A stretch of 64,000 nucleotides of DNA, taken from NCBI GenBank assembly GCA_021850485.1, contig JAJZLY010000014.1:33526-97525 (forward strand), in the 5' to 3' direction. Each line of letters begins with the position of its first letter. Positions within the stretch are counted from its first letter, which is position 1. Shown here piece by piece: positions 48,020 through 56,264 of this stretch. The DNA comes from Bacillota bacterium. GTDB lineage: Bacteria; Bacillota; Sulfobacillia; JAJZYS01; JAJZLH01. The notes beneath the pieces are model-generated. The model was not told the DNA's origin. It did no database searches and saw only the letters and a list, made by a program, of their open reading frames with translations. Position numbers and translations under genes: made by a program.

Positions 48020-49503
48020 GCCCTGACATTTTCTCCCGGGCCGAAGGCCAGATCTGGCTGGCCGGCCGCTTGACTCCCGCCACTGGCGGCCTCAGGGACA
48101 TCGTTTGCCCGGCCACCGGCGAGGTGGTCGGACGTAGCGGTATCACCGATCTGCAGGATCTGGATCAAGCCGTGCTCGCCGCCCAGCAGGCGCACGATAG
48201 CCACCTCTGGTCGTCGATCCCCAGCCTGGAGCGGGGGCGGATTTTGTCCCGGGCGGCGACTGGCATCCGCGCCCAGGAGCTGGCATTCCAGTCCGTTATC
48301 TCGGCAGAAAACGGCATGCCTCCTTCGGCCGCCCGTTTCATCGAGATAGCGATGGCGGCGGACGTGCTCGACTATTATGGCGGGGCCACCAGCCGTCCTT
48401 ACGGCGAGGTGCACCCGTTCAACCTGCCCGGGGCGACCACCAACTACCTTGTCCTGACCATGCGGGAGCCGATTGGTGTTGTTGGCCTCATCACGCCGTG
48501 GAATTTCCCGCTCCTGATGCCCACGTGGAAACTAGCCGCAGCCCTGGCGGCTGGCTGCTCGGTGATCCTGAAACCAGCTCCCGAGACCCCATTCACGGCG
48601 CTGCTGCTGGCAAAGGTGCTGGCTGAGGCCGGTCTGCCGGAGGGCGTGCTCAGCGTCCTGCCAGGAGGAGACGATGTCGGCGAGGCGATTGTGTGCCATG
48701 AGGGCATCCCCCAAGTGGCCCTGACCGGCGGCCTCGCTGCCGGCGCTCAGGCCAGAGTGGCCGCCGCCCAGTGCGGCAAACGGCTGAGTCTGGAACTGGG
48801 CGGCAAGTCGCCGCTCATCTTATTCGAAGACGTCGACTTGGAGGCCGCTGTCGACGCCGCCTTGTTCGGGATCTTTCTGAACGCCGGACAGGTCTGTCAG
48901 GCGTCCAGCCGGGTCTTGGTTCAGGCCTCCATCCACGACCTCTTCCTGGCCCGTTTCTCAGAGCGGGCCCGGGCCCTGCGGGCGGGGCCCCCTTCGGACA
49001 CGCTGGCCGACATCGGGCCGGTGATCAGCGGCGAGCGGCTGGCGACGATCGATGCCATGGTTCAGGCAGCGCGGCAGGCTGGCGCTACGGTCCATACTGG
49101 CGGCTCACCGCTTGCCGGGCCAGGCTTCTTCTACCCACCGACCGTGATCTCGGGCATCGCCGTCGACATGCCGCTGGCCCGCGAGGAGGTGTTCGGCCCC
49201 GTGGTGGTCGTGATGCCCTTTGACGACGAGGAGTCGGCCATCCGGTTGGCCAACGATACGCTCTATGGCCTGACCGCGGCGGTGTGGACCAAAGACATCA
49301 AACGGGCCCTTCGCGTGGTCCGCCAGCTGGCGGCGGGAACAGTCTGGGTCAACGCGGTCCAGGTGCTCACTCCAACGGCTCCCTTCGGTGGCTTCAAGGG
49401 CAGCGGTGCGGGACGCGATCTGGGAATAGAGGGCATGGCCCAATTCCAAGAGACAAAGACAGTGATCGTCGATCTGAATGACTGGCCGATGGCCTTCTTC
49501 TAG
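48016..49503 (+). CDS. Aldehyde dehydrogenase
   Basis: NAD(P)-dependent aldehyde oxidation to the acid. The general base is in LELGGKSPLILF and the catalytic cysteine in NAGQVCQASSR; PWNFPLLMPTWKLAAALAAG is the cofactor segment and EVFGPVVVVMPF is also typical. 495 residues, GTG start overlapping the SCP2-like stop. It probably oxidises the product of one of the adjacent alcohol dehydrogenases. Confidence 0.95.
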   Translation: MSPDIFSRAEGQIWLAGRLTPATGGLRDIVCPATGEVVGRSGITDLQDLDQAVLAAQQAHDSHLWSSIPSLERGRILSRAATGIRAQELAFQSVISAENGMPPSAARFIEIAMAADVLDYYGGATSRPYGEVHPFNLPGATTNYLVLTMREPIGVVGLITPWNFPLLMPTWKLAAALAAGCSVILKPAPETPFTALLLAKVLAEAGLPEGVLSVLPGGDDVGEAIVCHEGIPQVALTGGLAAGAQARVAAAQCGKRLSLELGGKSPLILFEDVDLEAAVDAALFGIFLNAGQVCQASSRVLVQASIHDLFLARFSERARALRAGPPSDTLADIGPVISGERLATIDAMVQAARQAGATVHTGGSPLAGPGFFYPPTVISGIAVDMPLAREEVFGPVVVVMPFDDEESAIRLANDTLYGLTAAVWTKDIKRALRVVRQLAAGTVWVNAVQVLTPTAPFGGFKGSGAGRDLGIEGMAQFQETKTVIVDLNDWPMAFF

Positions 49504-49513
49504 GATTGCCAGC

Positions 49514-49600
49514 ATGCCGGTCCTGCTCATGGTGCCGATCGGCCGACCGGGGCAAGATCGCCTCACCCTCGTTGATGACACCCGTGCGGCCCGTTTCTGA
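49514..49600 (+). CDS. Possible 28-residue ORF behind the aldehyde dehydrogenase
   Basis: ATG 49514 lies 10 bases after the ALDH stop with a weak AGGA site and reads MPVLLMVPIGRPGQD then a mixed tail ending DDTRAARF. No family recognised; it may be only a coupled or spurious ORF. Confidence 0.25.
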   Translation: MPVLLMVPIGRPGQDRLTLVDDTRAARF

Positions 49601-49631
49601 GCCTTCGTGCCGGGAGCTTAGGAGGCAGGTC

Positions 49632-49694
49632 ATGGGGGTGGAGCCTGAACCAGCCGCCGAGCCGTGCCCACTGCCTGCCCTAAGGAGGAAATGA
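49632..49694 (+). CDS. 20-codon leader ORF before the second alcohol dehydrogenase
   Basis: TAGGAGG sits 6 bases before ATG 49632; the product is MGVEPEPAAEPCPLPALRRK. Its last codons contain the AAGGAGG ribosome site of the next gene, and its TGA ends one base before that GTG, so the two are coupled. It could be a leader or attenuator; function unproven. Confidence 0.4.
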   Translation: MGVEPEPAAEPCPLPALRRK

Positions 49695-49695
49695 T

Positions 49696-50964
49696 GTGAG
49701 TGGACCGCTGACCGACGGTGATGTGGAGGGGACGATCGGGTCGCTCAGCTACCGCTTCTCGCTGCTCAGCTACGCCCGCAGCCTGTTCTTGCAAAAGATC
49801 GGCTATCCAGCCCTGGCCGTGACCTCAAGCCCCCTGGTCTATCAACGCACGCCTCGTCCCTCACTTCCGGGGCCGGACTGGGTGCGGGTTCGCATGCACC
49901 TGATGGGCATCTGCGGGTCGGACATTGGCATGCTGAAGGCGACGCTCTCCCCTCAGTTGAGCCCCTTCGCATCGTTTCCGGCCATCATGGGCCACGAGGG
50001 AGTGGGCGAGATCGTGGAGGCGGGGCCAGCCAGTGCTTTTGCCGTCGGCCAGCGGGTGGTGGGGGATCCCTTCCTCGGTTGTGCCGTCCGCGGTCTCGCG
50101 CCCTGTCAGCCTTGTTCAGCAGGAGTCCCGGCCCTCTGCGAGCACACAACAGAGGGCCGCTTTTCACCGGCGATGCTCCTTGGCACCTGTCGGGATCTGC
50201 CCGGAACCTGGTCCGAGGAGACCCTCTACCACGACAGCCAACTCCACGTGGTTCCCGATGGGGTGGCGGATGATCAAGCCGTTTTGGTCGAGCCGCTGGC
50301 CGTGGCGGTTCATGCCGTCCTATCTACGCCACCGGGTCCCGGCGATCAGGTCTTGGTGGTGGGCGATGGCACCATCGGCCTTCTGACGGTGACGGCCCTC
50401 AGGCTCCTCGGCTTCGATCACCGCGTGACGCTGGTTGCCCACCACGCCGAACGGGCCGACGAGGCCCGACTGCTAGGAGCCAGCGACGTCCTGCTGGCGC
50501 AGGGTGGGCTGTCCTCCCTGGCCTCTCATCTGGGCGCCCGGCTGGTACGGGCCGTGGACCGCTCTGAGGTCATGATCGGCGGCGCCGACGTGGTGTACGA
50601 CGCCGTTGGTACCAGGACCGGACTTGATCTGGCGCTGCGCTCAGCCCGGGCCTGGGGCCGGGTGTGTCTGGTCGGATCGCCTGGCAATCTAGGGCATCTG
50701 GACGTGACCGCCGTCTGGTCCCGGAACGTGGAGGTAAGGGGAACCTTGGCTTACGGCCGCGAGGCTGCCTACGGCGGTCTCCATACCTTCGATCTGGTCA
50801 CCAGGCTGCTCCAAGATGGCCCCTCGCCTCCGGTCCAGCGCCTAGTCACCCACCGGTTCCCTCTATCCGAGGTGCGTCAGGCACTCGCCACCGTGTGTGG
50901 CAAGGGAGCGGGACGTCCCGGGAAAGTGGTTTTTACAGCCGTGCAGGGAGGAACTTCAGTATGA
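49696..50964 (+). CDS. Zinc-binding alcohol/polyol dehydrogenase-like protein (MDR)
   Basis: 422 residues, GTG 49696 with AAGGAGG upstream. The catalytic zinc cysteine is in MGICGSDIG and GHEGVGEIV follows; the structural zinc loop has a shifted cysteine set (GCAVRGLAPCQPCSAGVPALC). The Rossmann motif is VVGDGTIGLLTV. It resembles threonine/sorbitol-type dehydrogenases and extends about 40 residues at the N-terminus. The next gene starts inside its stop (ATGA). Confidence 0.85.
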   Translation: MSGPLTDGDVEGTIGSLSYRFSLLSYARSLFLQKIGYPALAVTSSPLVYQRTPRPSLPGPDWVRVRMHLMGICGSDIGMLKATLSPQLSPFASFPAIMGHEGVGEIVEAGPASAFAVGQRVVGDPFLGCAVRGLAPCQPCSAGVPALCEHTTEGRFSPAMLLGTCRDLPGTWSEETLYHDSQLHVVPDGVADDQAVLVEPLAVAVHAVLSTPPGPGDQVLVVGDGTIGLLTVTALRLLGFDHRVTLVAHHAERADEARLLGASDVLLAQGGLSSLASHLGARLVRAVDRSEVMIGGADVVYDAVGTRTGLDLALRSARAWGRVCLVGSPGNLGHLDVTAVWSRNVEVRGTLAYGREAAYGGLHTFDLVTRLLQDGPSPPVQRLVTHRFPLSEVRQALATVCGKGAGRPGKVVFTAVQGGTSV

Positions 50965-51677
50965 TCGACGCCGTGTTTTTCGATCTCGACAACACCCTTC
51001 TCCAAAGCGACGGTGATCAGTTTTTGGAGGACTTCCTCGGCGTCCTGGGACAGCGTCTGGGGGTCGCCTCGGACCGCTTTTCCGAGGCCTCCATGGTGGC
51101 TGGTGCAGCGGTCATGAGCGACCACCCAGATGCGACCAACCATGAACTGCTCGTCAGCACCTTGGCCGGTGAACTCGGCCTGCCAGTCAAACAGATAGAT
51201 GACTCCGTCAGGCATTTTGAGGCGGCGGAGATGGGCAACCTGGGACTCCCCTGGGTCCTGCTCCCAGAAGCGCGCCAAGTGGTACAGGCTGTGATAGCCC
51301 AGGGCAAGCAGGTGGTCCTGGCCACCTCACCGATCTATCTGGAAGGTCCGATTCGAGAACGTATGCGGCGCGCCAACGTGGACGACCTGGACTGGACTCT
51401 GGTCACCACATCCGATCGCCTGCACAGTGCCAAGCCGCACGCTCGGTACTTCACGGAGGCCGCACAGTTGATCGGGTGTTCGCCAGCAGCATGCGTGATG
51501 GTGGGGGACAATCCTTTCCAAGACCTGCCTGCACGCAAGGCAGGGTTTCTCACCTATTTTGTAGGGCAGGCTCTGCCTGGGCTCGACACCGGTCCCTCCG
51601 GCCACCTCAAGGACTTCCCTGAGTGGCTGCAGGCACAGGATATCAGGCAAGCATCAGGTACGTACAAGCCGCTGTGA
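50961..51677 (+). CDS. HAD-superfamily phosphatase-like hydrolase
   Basis: Start ATG 50961 overlapping the dehydrogenase stop. The catalytic DxDxT motif is FFDLDNTLL, the second motif is VLATSPIY, the lysine lies in SAKPHARYF, and the acidic loop is MVGDNPFQDLPARK. Length 238. It probably removes a phosphate from a pathway intermediate; substrate unknown. Confidence 0.85.
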   Translation: MIDAVFFDLDNTLLQSDGDQFLEDFLGVLGQRLGVASDRFSEASMVAGAAVMSDHPDATNHELLVSTLAGELGLPVKQIDDSVRHFEAAEMGNLGLPWVLLPEARQVVQAVIAQGKQVVLATSPIYLEGPIRERMRRANVDDLDWTLVTTSDRLHSAKPHARYFTEAAQLIGCSPAACVMVGDNPFQDLPARKAGFLTYFVGQALPGLDTGPSGHLKDFPEWLQAQDIRQASGTYKPL

Positions 51678-51718
51678 CTTGTTAAGCCTTCGGGAGTTGC
51701 CCCGTCGCCCGGCCGCCG

Positions 51719-52252
51719 TCACAGGTGCAGCAGGCTGACGGCCTGAAGACGGCTTTTGGCTCCCAGTTTAGCCATCAGATTGCGCACGTGGGTGCGCACG
51801 GTGGAAGCCCTGATCCTCAGCTCCTCGGCGATGCGCTGCGTGGATGCCCCCTGATCCAGGTGGGCGAGCACCCGCACCTCTTGCGGCGTCAGTTGGTCGA
51901 GCACCGGTAGCGGTCGCAGGAAGTGCACCACAGTGCCGCGTTGGTCGCCTCCCGTCGGTACGCTGACCGTGGTAAGCAGCATGGGACGGCCGCCCTGAGC
52001 ACTCAGCCAGACCAGGGTGCGGTTGCACTCTGACTGGCCGCAGCGGGCGGCTTGCAGCATGGGACAACCAACATAGCAAAGCGGCGTGGCGTTGGTCGCC
52101 TTCCACATCTGCATGGTCAGCTCGCAAGAGCCTGTCCGGACCTTCTCCGAGGGCCGATGGGTGAGTCCGGACAGGGCCTCGTCCCAGACCACGATGCGGC
52201 CGTCGTCTGCGACCGCAAAAACATGTCCTGCGCTTGGCGATTCCACACCCAT
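51719..52252 (-). CDS. LuxR-type regulator with a PAS-like, cysteine-rich N-terminus
   Basis: The C-terminal LuxR HTH is LTPQEVRVLAHLDQGAST followed by QRIAEELRIRASTVRTHVRN. The N-terminal half looks PAS-like (HVFAVADDGRIVVWDEALSGL) and carries four clustered cysteines in CYVGCPMLQAARCGQSEC, which could bind a metal or Fe-S centre. ATG 52252 with GGGGAG gives 177 residues. It converges on the dehydrogenase operon and may regulate it. Confidence 0.82.
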   Translation of the reverse strand: MGVESPSAGHVFAVADDGRIVVWDEALSGLTHRPSEKVRTGSCELTMQMWKATNATPLCYVGCPMLQAARCGQSECNRTLVWLSAQGGRPMLLTTVSVPTGGDQRGTVVHFLRPLPVLDQLTPQEVRVLAHLDQGASTQRIAEELRIRASTVRTHVRNLMAKLGAKSRLQAVSLLHL

Positions 52253-52800
52253 CTCTCCCCTCACTGTCGTCGACCGCCGCCTGTCAGCGGACCACGGTGG
52301 TCCTCATCCAGCGGTCAGGCGGCGCCTACGCCGCATGGGTAGGATCCCCTCTCCGTCCCTGGTCTCAGTATCGACCGGATCCAGCGTCGCTCTCCTTCTC
52401 TCATCCGACTCATCAATGATCGGTTGATCTTGGTCGGCCCCACCACATCTCCCTGCGTGCCAGGGCCTATGGTCGGTCCCTGGCGGACCAACTCCGAGGA
52501 GGAAGCCCGCTCCCGGCTCACTTCTCATTTCGCCAACATCAACTGACAACACCTCTCCCGGTGTGGGAGTGCGTTGCATACGACCGTCCGATCGCCAGAC
52601 CTACCGTGACCGCAGCGGTACCATGACCAGACCAGTGCACGAGCCCCGAGTGTGCAGCGATCTAGCTGAAGGGCTTCCAACTATGAGCCGCATGTCGAAG
52701 GATGGGTCTACCTCGGCGCTGACGTGGAGCTCAAGGTGTTCACTCCGGCTTGCTCTCCCATCTTCATGCCCCAGGTTTCACCAGGACCTGCGCCAAAACA
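52253..52800. other. Intergenic region without a supported gene
   Basis: Open stretches on both strands have poor starts and read as low-information arginine/serine-rich protein. The ATG-initiated plus frame at 52563-52934 runs across the tRNA-Lys remnant and carries the typical spurious RTYDPLIKR translation of tRNA DNA, so it is rejected as a gene. Confidence 0.5.
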
Positions 52801-52826
52801 AAGGATCGGGGCTAACCTCGATCCTT
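52801..52826 (-). terminator. Terminator-like hairpin behind the tRNA-Lys remnant
   Basis: AAGGATCG pairs with CGATCCTT (8 bp) and, read on the minus strand, is followed by TTTGTTTTGG. It is probably the original terminator of the tRNA-Lys gene. Confidence 0.55.
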
Positions 52827-52843
52827 GTAACCCTTGGTATATC

Positions 52844-52889
<46 letters not shown>

Positions 52890-53209
52890 TCCCCGGGCGG
52901 TGCTGGCCCCTCCCAGTGCCCCTCTGGAACTTAGAATACACGCGCATTCCCAGGACTCGGAATGCCGACCTGCTTGTCAGCGCCAGTCATGCCGAGAGCC
53001 GAGGACTACCATAGATGTCCGCTATTGGGGCAACTCGGGCCGCAACCAGCAGTCCGGCTCACGGCGTAGGAACGAGACACCATCCGTCAGCTTACTACCG
53101 GCCTTGCCACAACTGGGCCCGGGATGGTCTGCTAATCTCGCACCGTCTCTGCCAGTATCTGGCTGCTTGCTCTTTCCAAACCGACGTGATCTCCCGCATG
53201 TGACGTCGC
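52890..53209. other. Intergenic region, probable island edge
   Basis: No gene, RNA or clear repeat seen between the tRNA-Lys remnant and hicA; this is the first sequence inside the putative element. Confidence 0.45.
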
Positions 53210-53437
53210 CTATAAGAGCGCAATGAATTCGTCAGTCGAGATGCCCGCTTGTCGCAGTATGCTGCCCAGCGTCCCTGAAGGCACGACCTGTCCGGCGTGA
53301 ACCGGAACGGTGACGATGCCGGGAACGCCAACCTTATGAAGATGATGGTGGCTACCTGTAACACGCACGGCGCCGAAACCAATCTTTTCAAGGGCCCGGA
53401 CGATCCGAAGTCCGCTTACTCGCGGAAGGCGGCTCAC
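53210..53437 (-). CDS. hicA: HicA-family toxin (mRNA interferase)
   Basis: A 75-residue dsRNA-binding-like toxin. VSGLRIVRALEKIGFGAVRV, GSHHHLHK with the catalytic-type histidine, TVPVHAGQVVPSGTLGSILRQAGI are all HicA landmarks. It should cleave mRNA and block translation unless bound by HicB. The ATG overlaps the hicB stop (ATGA); hicB is transcribed first. Confidence 0.92.
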   Translation of the reverse strand: MSRLPRVSGLRIVRALEKIGFGAVRVTGSHHHLHKVGVPGIVTVPVHAGQVVPSGTLGSILRQAGISTDEFIALL

Positions 53438-53679
53438 TTCGAGACGGCTACCTGCACTGTTTCTACAGATGCCTCTCCGGGTCCACGAGGCATCAACTCG
53501 CCAATGTCCCGCAGAGCCTCAAGATGGCCTGAGATGGCTTCTTCTGCACGCTCCATGGCCTCTGCGCGAGTCGCCCCAAAGGTGAAGCACCCGGGTAGCG
53601 CAGGGACGGTGACACTCCACGCCCTGCTGTCTTCGTCCCACTCCAGCACGACGCGGTACGTGACCGTTGTTTTTGCCAT
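53434..53679 (-). CDS. hicB: HicB-family antitoxin
   Basis: 81 residues with the partial RNase H-like HicB fold: VVLEWDEDSRAWSVTVPALPGCFTFG then ATRAEAMERAEEAISGHLEAL. The usual C-terminal DNA-binding part (RHH or HTH) is not evident, so operator binding may need HicA or a dimer. The module lies in accessory DNA right after the tRNA-Lys remnant. Confidence 0.92.
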   Translation of the reverse strand: MAKTTVTYRVVLEWDEDSRAWSVTVPALPGCFTFGATRAEAMERAEEAISGHLEALRDIGELMPRGPGEASVETVQVAVSK

Positions 53680-53726
53680 GATGGTCGGCCCCCCTCATCA
53701 CCAAGTAAAGTTAGTATAGGCCAGTC

Positions 53727-53744
53727 GGGCGCCACATGGCGCCC
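53727..53744. promoter_or_regulatory. Perfect palindrome upstream of hicBA, candidate operator
   Basis: GGGCGCCA-CA-TGGCGCCC is 18 bp with an 8-bp perfect arm. A minus-strand TATACT (53718-53713) lies 9 bases downstream and may be the hicBA -10 box, so the palindrome would overlap its -35 region. Confidence 0.5.
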
Positions 53745-54067
53745 TTCTGTCACGGCCCTGAGACGGTGTATGCGCCCAGCAGATTCTAGTGATGTAGTGA
53801 CGCTCGCAGGCATGTCCGCCAGCCGTGCGTCAATGCTCGCACCGAGAGAGTCAGGAACTCAAGCGCGAGAGGCAGGCACCACAAGACCAGACTTGCGGTA
53901 CGCGAGACCCCGGTGTCAGTCGGCTTCGACACGGTGTTCGGACCTGCACCAAGGGCCGAGCGATCTCACGGACTGATCCCCTACATTCCCCTTAGGCAGC
54001 CCCTTCTCCGCCAAAACCAGGGCCTTTCCGGCATCTCTCACCATCTAGTCTTGACGGCCCGTTCAAA
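53745..54067. other. Intergenic region, no gene seen
   Basis: No supported ORF, RNA or repeat between the hicBA promoter and the methyltransferase remnant. Confidence 0.4.
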
Positions 54068-54420
54068 TTAGGAGCGGCGCGCCCGAAAGACGGAGTGCGC
54101 TCCTTCTCCCTCAGGCATCGTAGTCTCCTCAACGACCTGCATTCCTGCTCCGACCAGCCAGTCCTCCTCGGACCCCGTCCACGACTGCTCTCCAGCAGTC
54201 AGTAAGAGCCACCCTCCTAGCCGCAACCACCAGCCGATCCGGCCGAGCAGCGGCGCCTGGCTGTCCAGGGGCAGATGAATGATGGTATACAGGCAGACGA
54301 TGGCGTCAAAGCAACTTTCCCTGCACTCGATCGCCGTCACATCGGCGTTGATGAACGTGGCGTCTAGTACACGCTTGCGGGCACGCTGGATCTGGACGTC
54401 GCTCAAGTCTACTCCGGCTC
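54068..54420 (-). pseudogene. C-terminal remnant of a class I SAM-dependent methyltransferase
   Basis: The frame reads GVDLSDVQIQRARKR, INADVTAIECRESCFDAIVC and PLLGRIGWWLRLGGWLLLTAGE, the middle and end of a small-molecule methyltransferase, but motif I (the GxGxG loop) is missing and a TGA lies immediately upstream of GVDLS. It is a 5'-truncated gene. The sequence just upstream carries the reverse-complement CGGGACAC/CGGGACGC repeats described next. Confidence 0.7.
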
Positions 54421-54784
54421 AAGGTTGGGTGTCCCGAAAAGGGGGTCCTCCTCCGTCGGCTGAAACCCGCTCTGGTGGCGAGGCCTTATCTCAGAGAACG
54501 GGCGTCCCGAAAAGAAGTCCTTTTGATAGGGACGGATCATGGCATGACACCTGGCTGGATCAAGGTCGGCATCTCTTCCTCGTGGTGATATCAGCCCTCG
54601 GGTGAAGAGAGCACCGAAGCCCTGGCAATCAACACGAAGGAGGCGATGGTCCCAATGTCCAAGATCGCCGTCGTAGCCCCGAGACACGCTGGAGACGGGT
54701 ACCCCGTCGGCCCTCACAGCTTAGAACGGCCAACGAGAACCAAGGCCGTTATTCGTCTACTCCTGCGCCATGTTGCCGCTTCTC
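54421..54784. other. Non-coding region with a hairpin repeat
   Basis: Two related segments, gggtgtcccgaaaag (54426) and gggcgtcccgaaaag (54503), lie 77 bases apart; the second forms a hairpin GTCCC/GGGAC with AAAAG/CTTTT. Similar aagtc-(c/g)tttcgg sequences occur near 56240, 57790 and 61360. A short plus ORF from ATG 54646 with AAGGAGG reads SKIAVVAPRHAGDG and ends at 54822 inside the MFS gene; I treat it as a fragment. Confidence 0.35.
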
Positions 54785-56032
54785 TTATTGGCCCGTTGCG
54801 GGAGTCTCTTGCAGCGAGGTGACCTCTCCCCAGTCGAGTCCTCCGGCAGGCAGTCTCCATGTACGGAACGTTGCGGCGATGAGGGGAACGCAACACAGGG
54901 CTCCCCAAAACGCGAAGGCTCCGCCAAGAGACCACACGTGCGCCACAACCCCGGTTACGGCCGCTCCGAAGGGATAGAAGACGCTTCCGATCATGGACAT
55001 TCCGCCTTCTACTCTGCCCATCGCCTCCTGAGGAACTCTCGTCATGATGTGAGAGCCAAGAGCGATGACGGGTGGCTGACTCAGTGCACCGGCCACGGCC
55101 GCTAATCCAATGACGATCCATGGTGTGTATGATACAAATCCGACAAAACCTACGAGGGCAAACAGTGCGGCGTAAGAAGCCATCATCAGTTGGTAGCGAG
55201 TTGACTTAAGTCGCACCGCCATGAGAGATCCCAACAGGGACCCCACGCCAAGAATGGCAAAGCCCACCCCGACAGACACCCCTCCGAGCGCCGTCATCCA
55301 AAATATCGCGGCGTAGATGATTCCCTCCGAGGCAACGTTGACCAGGGCGTTGGTCAACGAATAGACGCGCAGAAACCGACTTTTGAGCACTGCCCTGATC
55401 CCCAGTGTCACCTCTCCGGCCCCGCTGGGCAGGTCATACCCACCGCCGAGACTGCTTCGCAAGGACGCCAAAACCAAAAACTCTACCAGGAAGGAAACGG
55501 CGTCCAGAGCGAATGGGAGCACCGGAGATACGGTGTAGAGTAGCCCCCCGACCAATGGTCCGACCAGCATGGTGCCCGCATACTGCGACTGCCACGCGCT
55601 CATCCCCTGTTGGACCTCATCGTCAACAAGAGTGCTGCGGAGGGCAGCGCTTTGCACGGGGCTCAGACCGGCTCCCACAAATCCAAGAAGCGTCCACGCG
55701 ATGCCGATCAACCAGTACTGCGCTGACGGGTGCCAGAGCACAGACGCGGCCACCACAGCCATCAGAATTGAAGCGATGATCGCGCCAGACATAAGCAGCG
55801 GACGGCGGGTCCACCGATCGGCTACGTATCCGGCAGGTCCCCTGACCACCAGGTGCCCGATCATGCCGGCCGAGACGACGATCCCTGCCAAGGCGTAGGA
55901 ATGCGTAGTGCCCATCACGTACAAAGGAAGCGCCACCATACTGGTGGCAGTTCCGGTCTCAGAAAGGATGGACGCCAGCCAGAGCTTGCGGAAGTTCTGG
56001 TTCCTTCCGAGGATGTCACCGATCTCTTTCAC
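54785..56032 (-). CDS. MFS exporter, EntS/macrolide-efflux (MFS_3) type
   Basis: 415 residues, GTG start 56032, about 12 helices. The pattern RNQNFRKLWLASILSETGTA at the N-terminus and GPAGYVADRWTRRPLLMSG are MFS_3 features, as is LSPVQSAALRSTLV in TM4-5. Substrate unpredictable. It lies on the putative island in the same direction as the lipoprotein array. Confidence 0.85.
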   Translation of the reverse strand: MKEIGDILGRNQNFRKLWLASILSETGTATSMVALPLYVMGTTHSYALAGIVVSAGMIGHLVVRGPAGYVADRWTRRPLLMSGAIIASILMAVVAASVLWHPSAQYWLIGIAWTLLGFVGAGLSPVQSAALRSTLVDDEVQQGMSAWQSQYAGTMLVGPLVGGLLYTVSPVLPFALDAVSFLVEFLVLASLRSSLGGGYDLPSGAGEVTLGIRAVLKSRFLRVYSLTNALVNVASEGIIYAAIFWMTALGGVSVGVGFAILGVGSLLGSLMAVRLKSTRYQLMMASYAALFALVGFVGFVSYTPWIVIGLAAVAGALSQPPVIALGSHIMTRVPQEAMGRVEGGMSMIGSVFYPFGAAVTGVVAHVWSLGGAFAFWGALCCVPLIAATFRTWRLPAGGLDWGEVTSLQETPATGQ

Positions 56033-56264
56033 TCAAGCGTCGCCGTCCTCTTCGACGAGCCAGCATCCACCCAAACCACGATAGCAGTCGCCGCCTCCTC
56101 AGGGTCCGGGAACGCGATACCTTCGGCTGGTTCAACGACAGCCACTAGGACCAAGAGACGAAGGCTGGGCCAATATTCCCGGGCACGCGGACCTCCACCT
56201 GCCACGGTGCCTGTGCGGTCACTGCCCGTAACGGAAGGAAGTCGTTCCGGGACACCTGTGACGG

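Noticed and set aside
54646..54822. 58-codon ORF with AAGGAGG reading SKIAVVAPRHAGDG
   Set aside because: The ribosome-site spacing to the first ATG is only 2 bases, it overlaps the MFS gene end, and it is probably a fragment.
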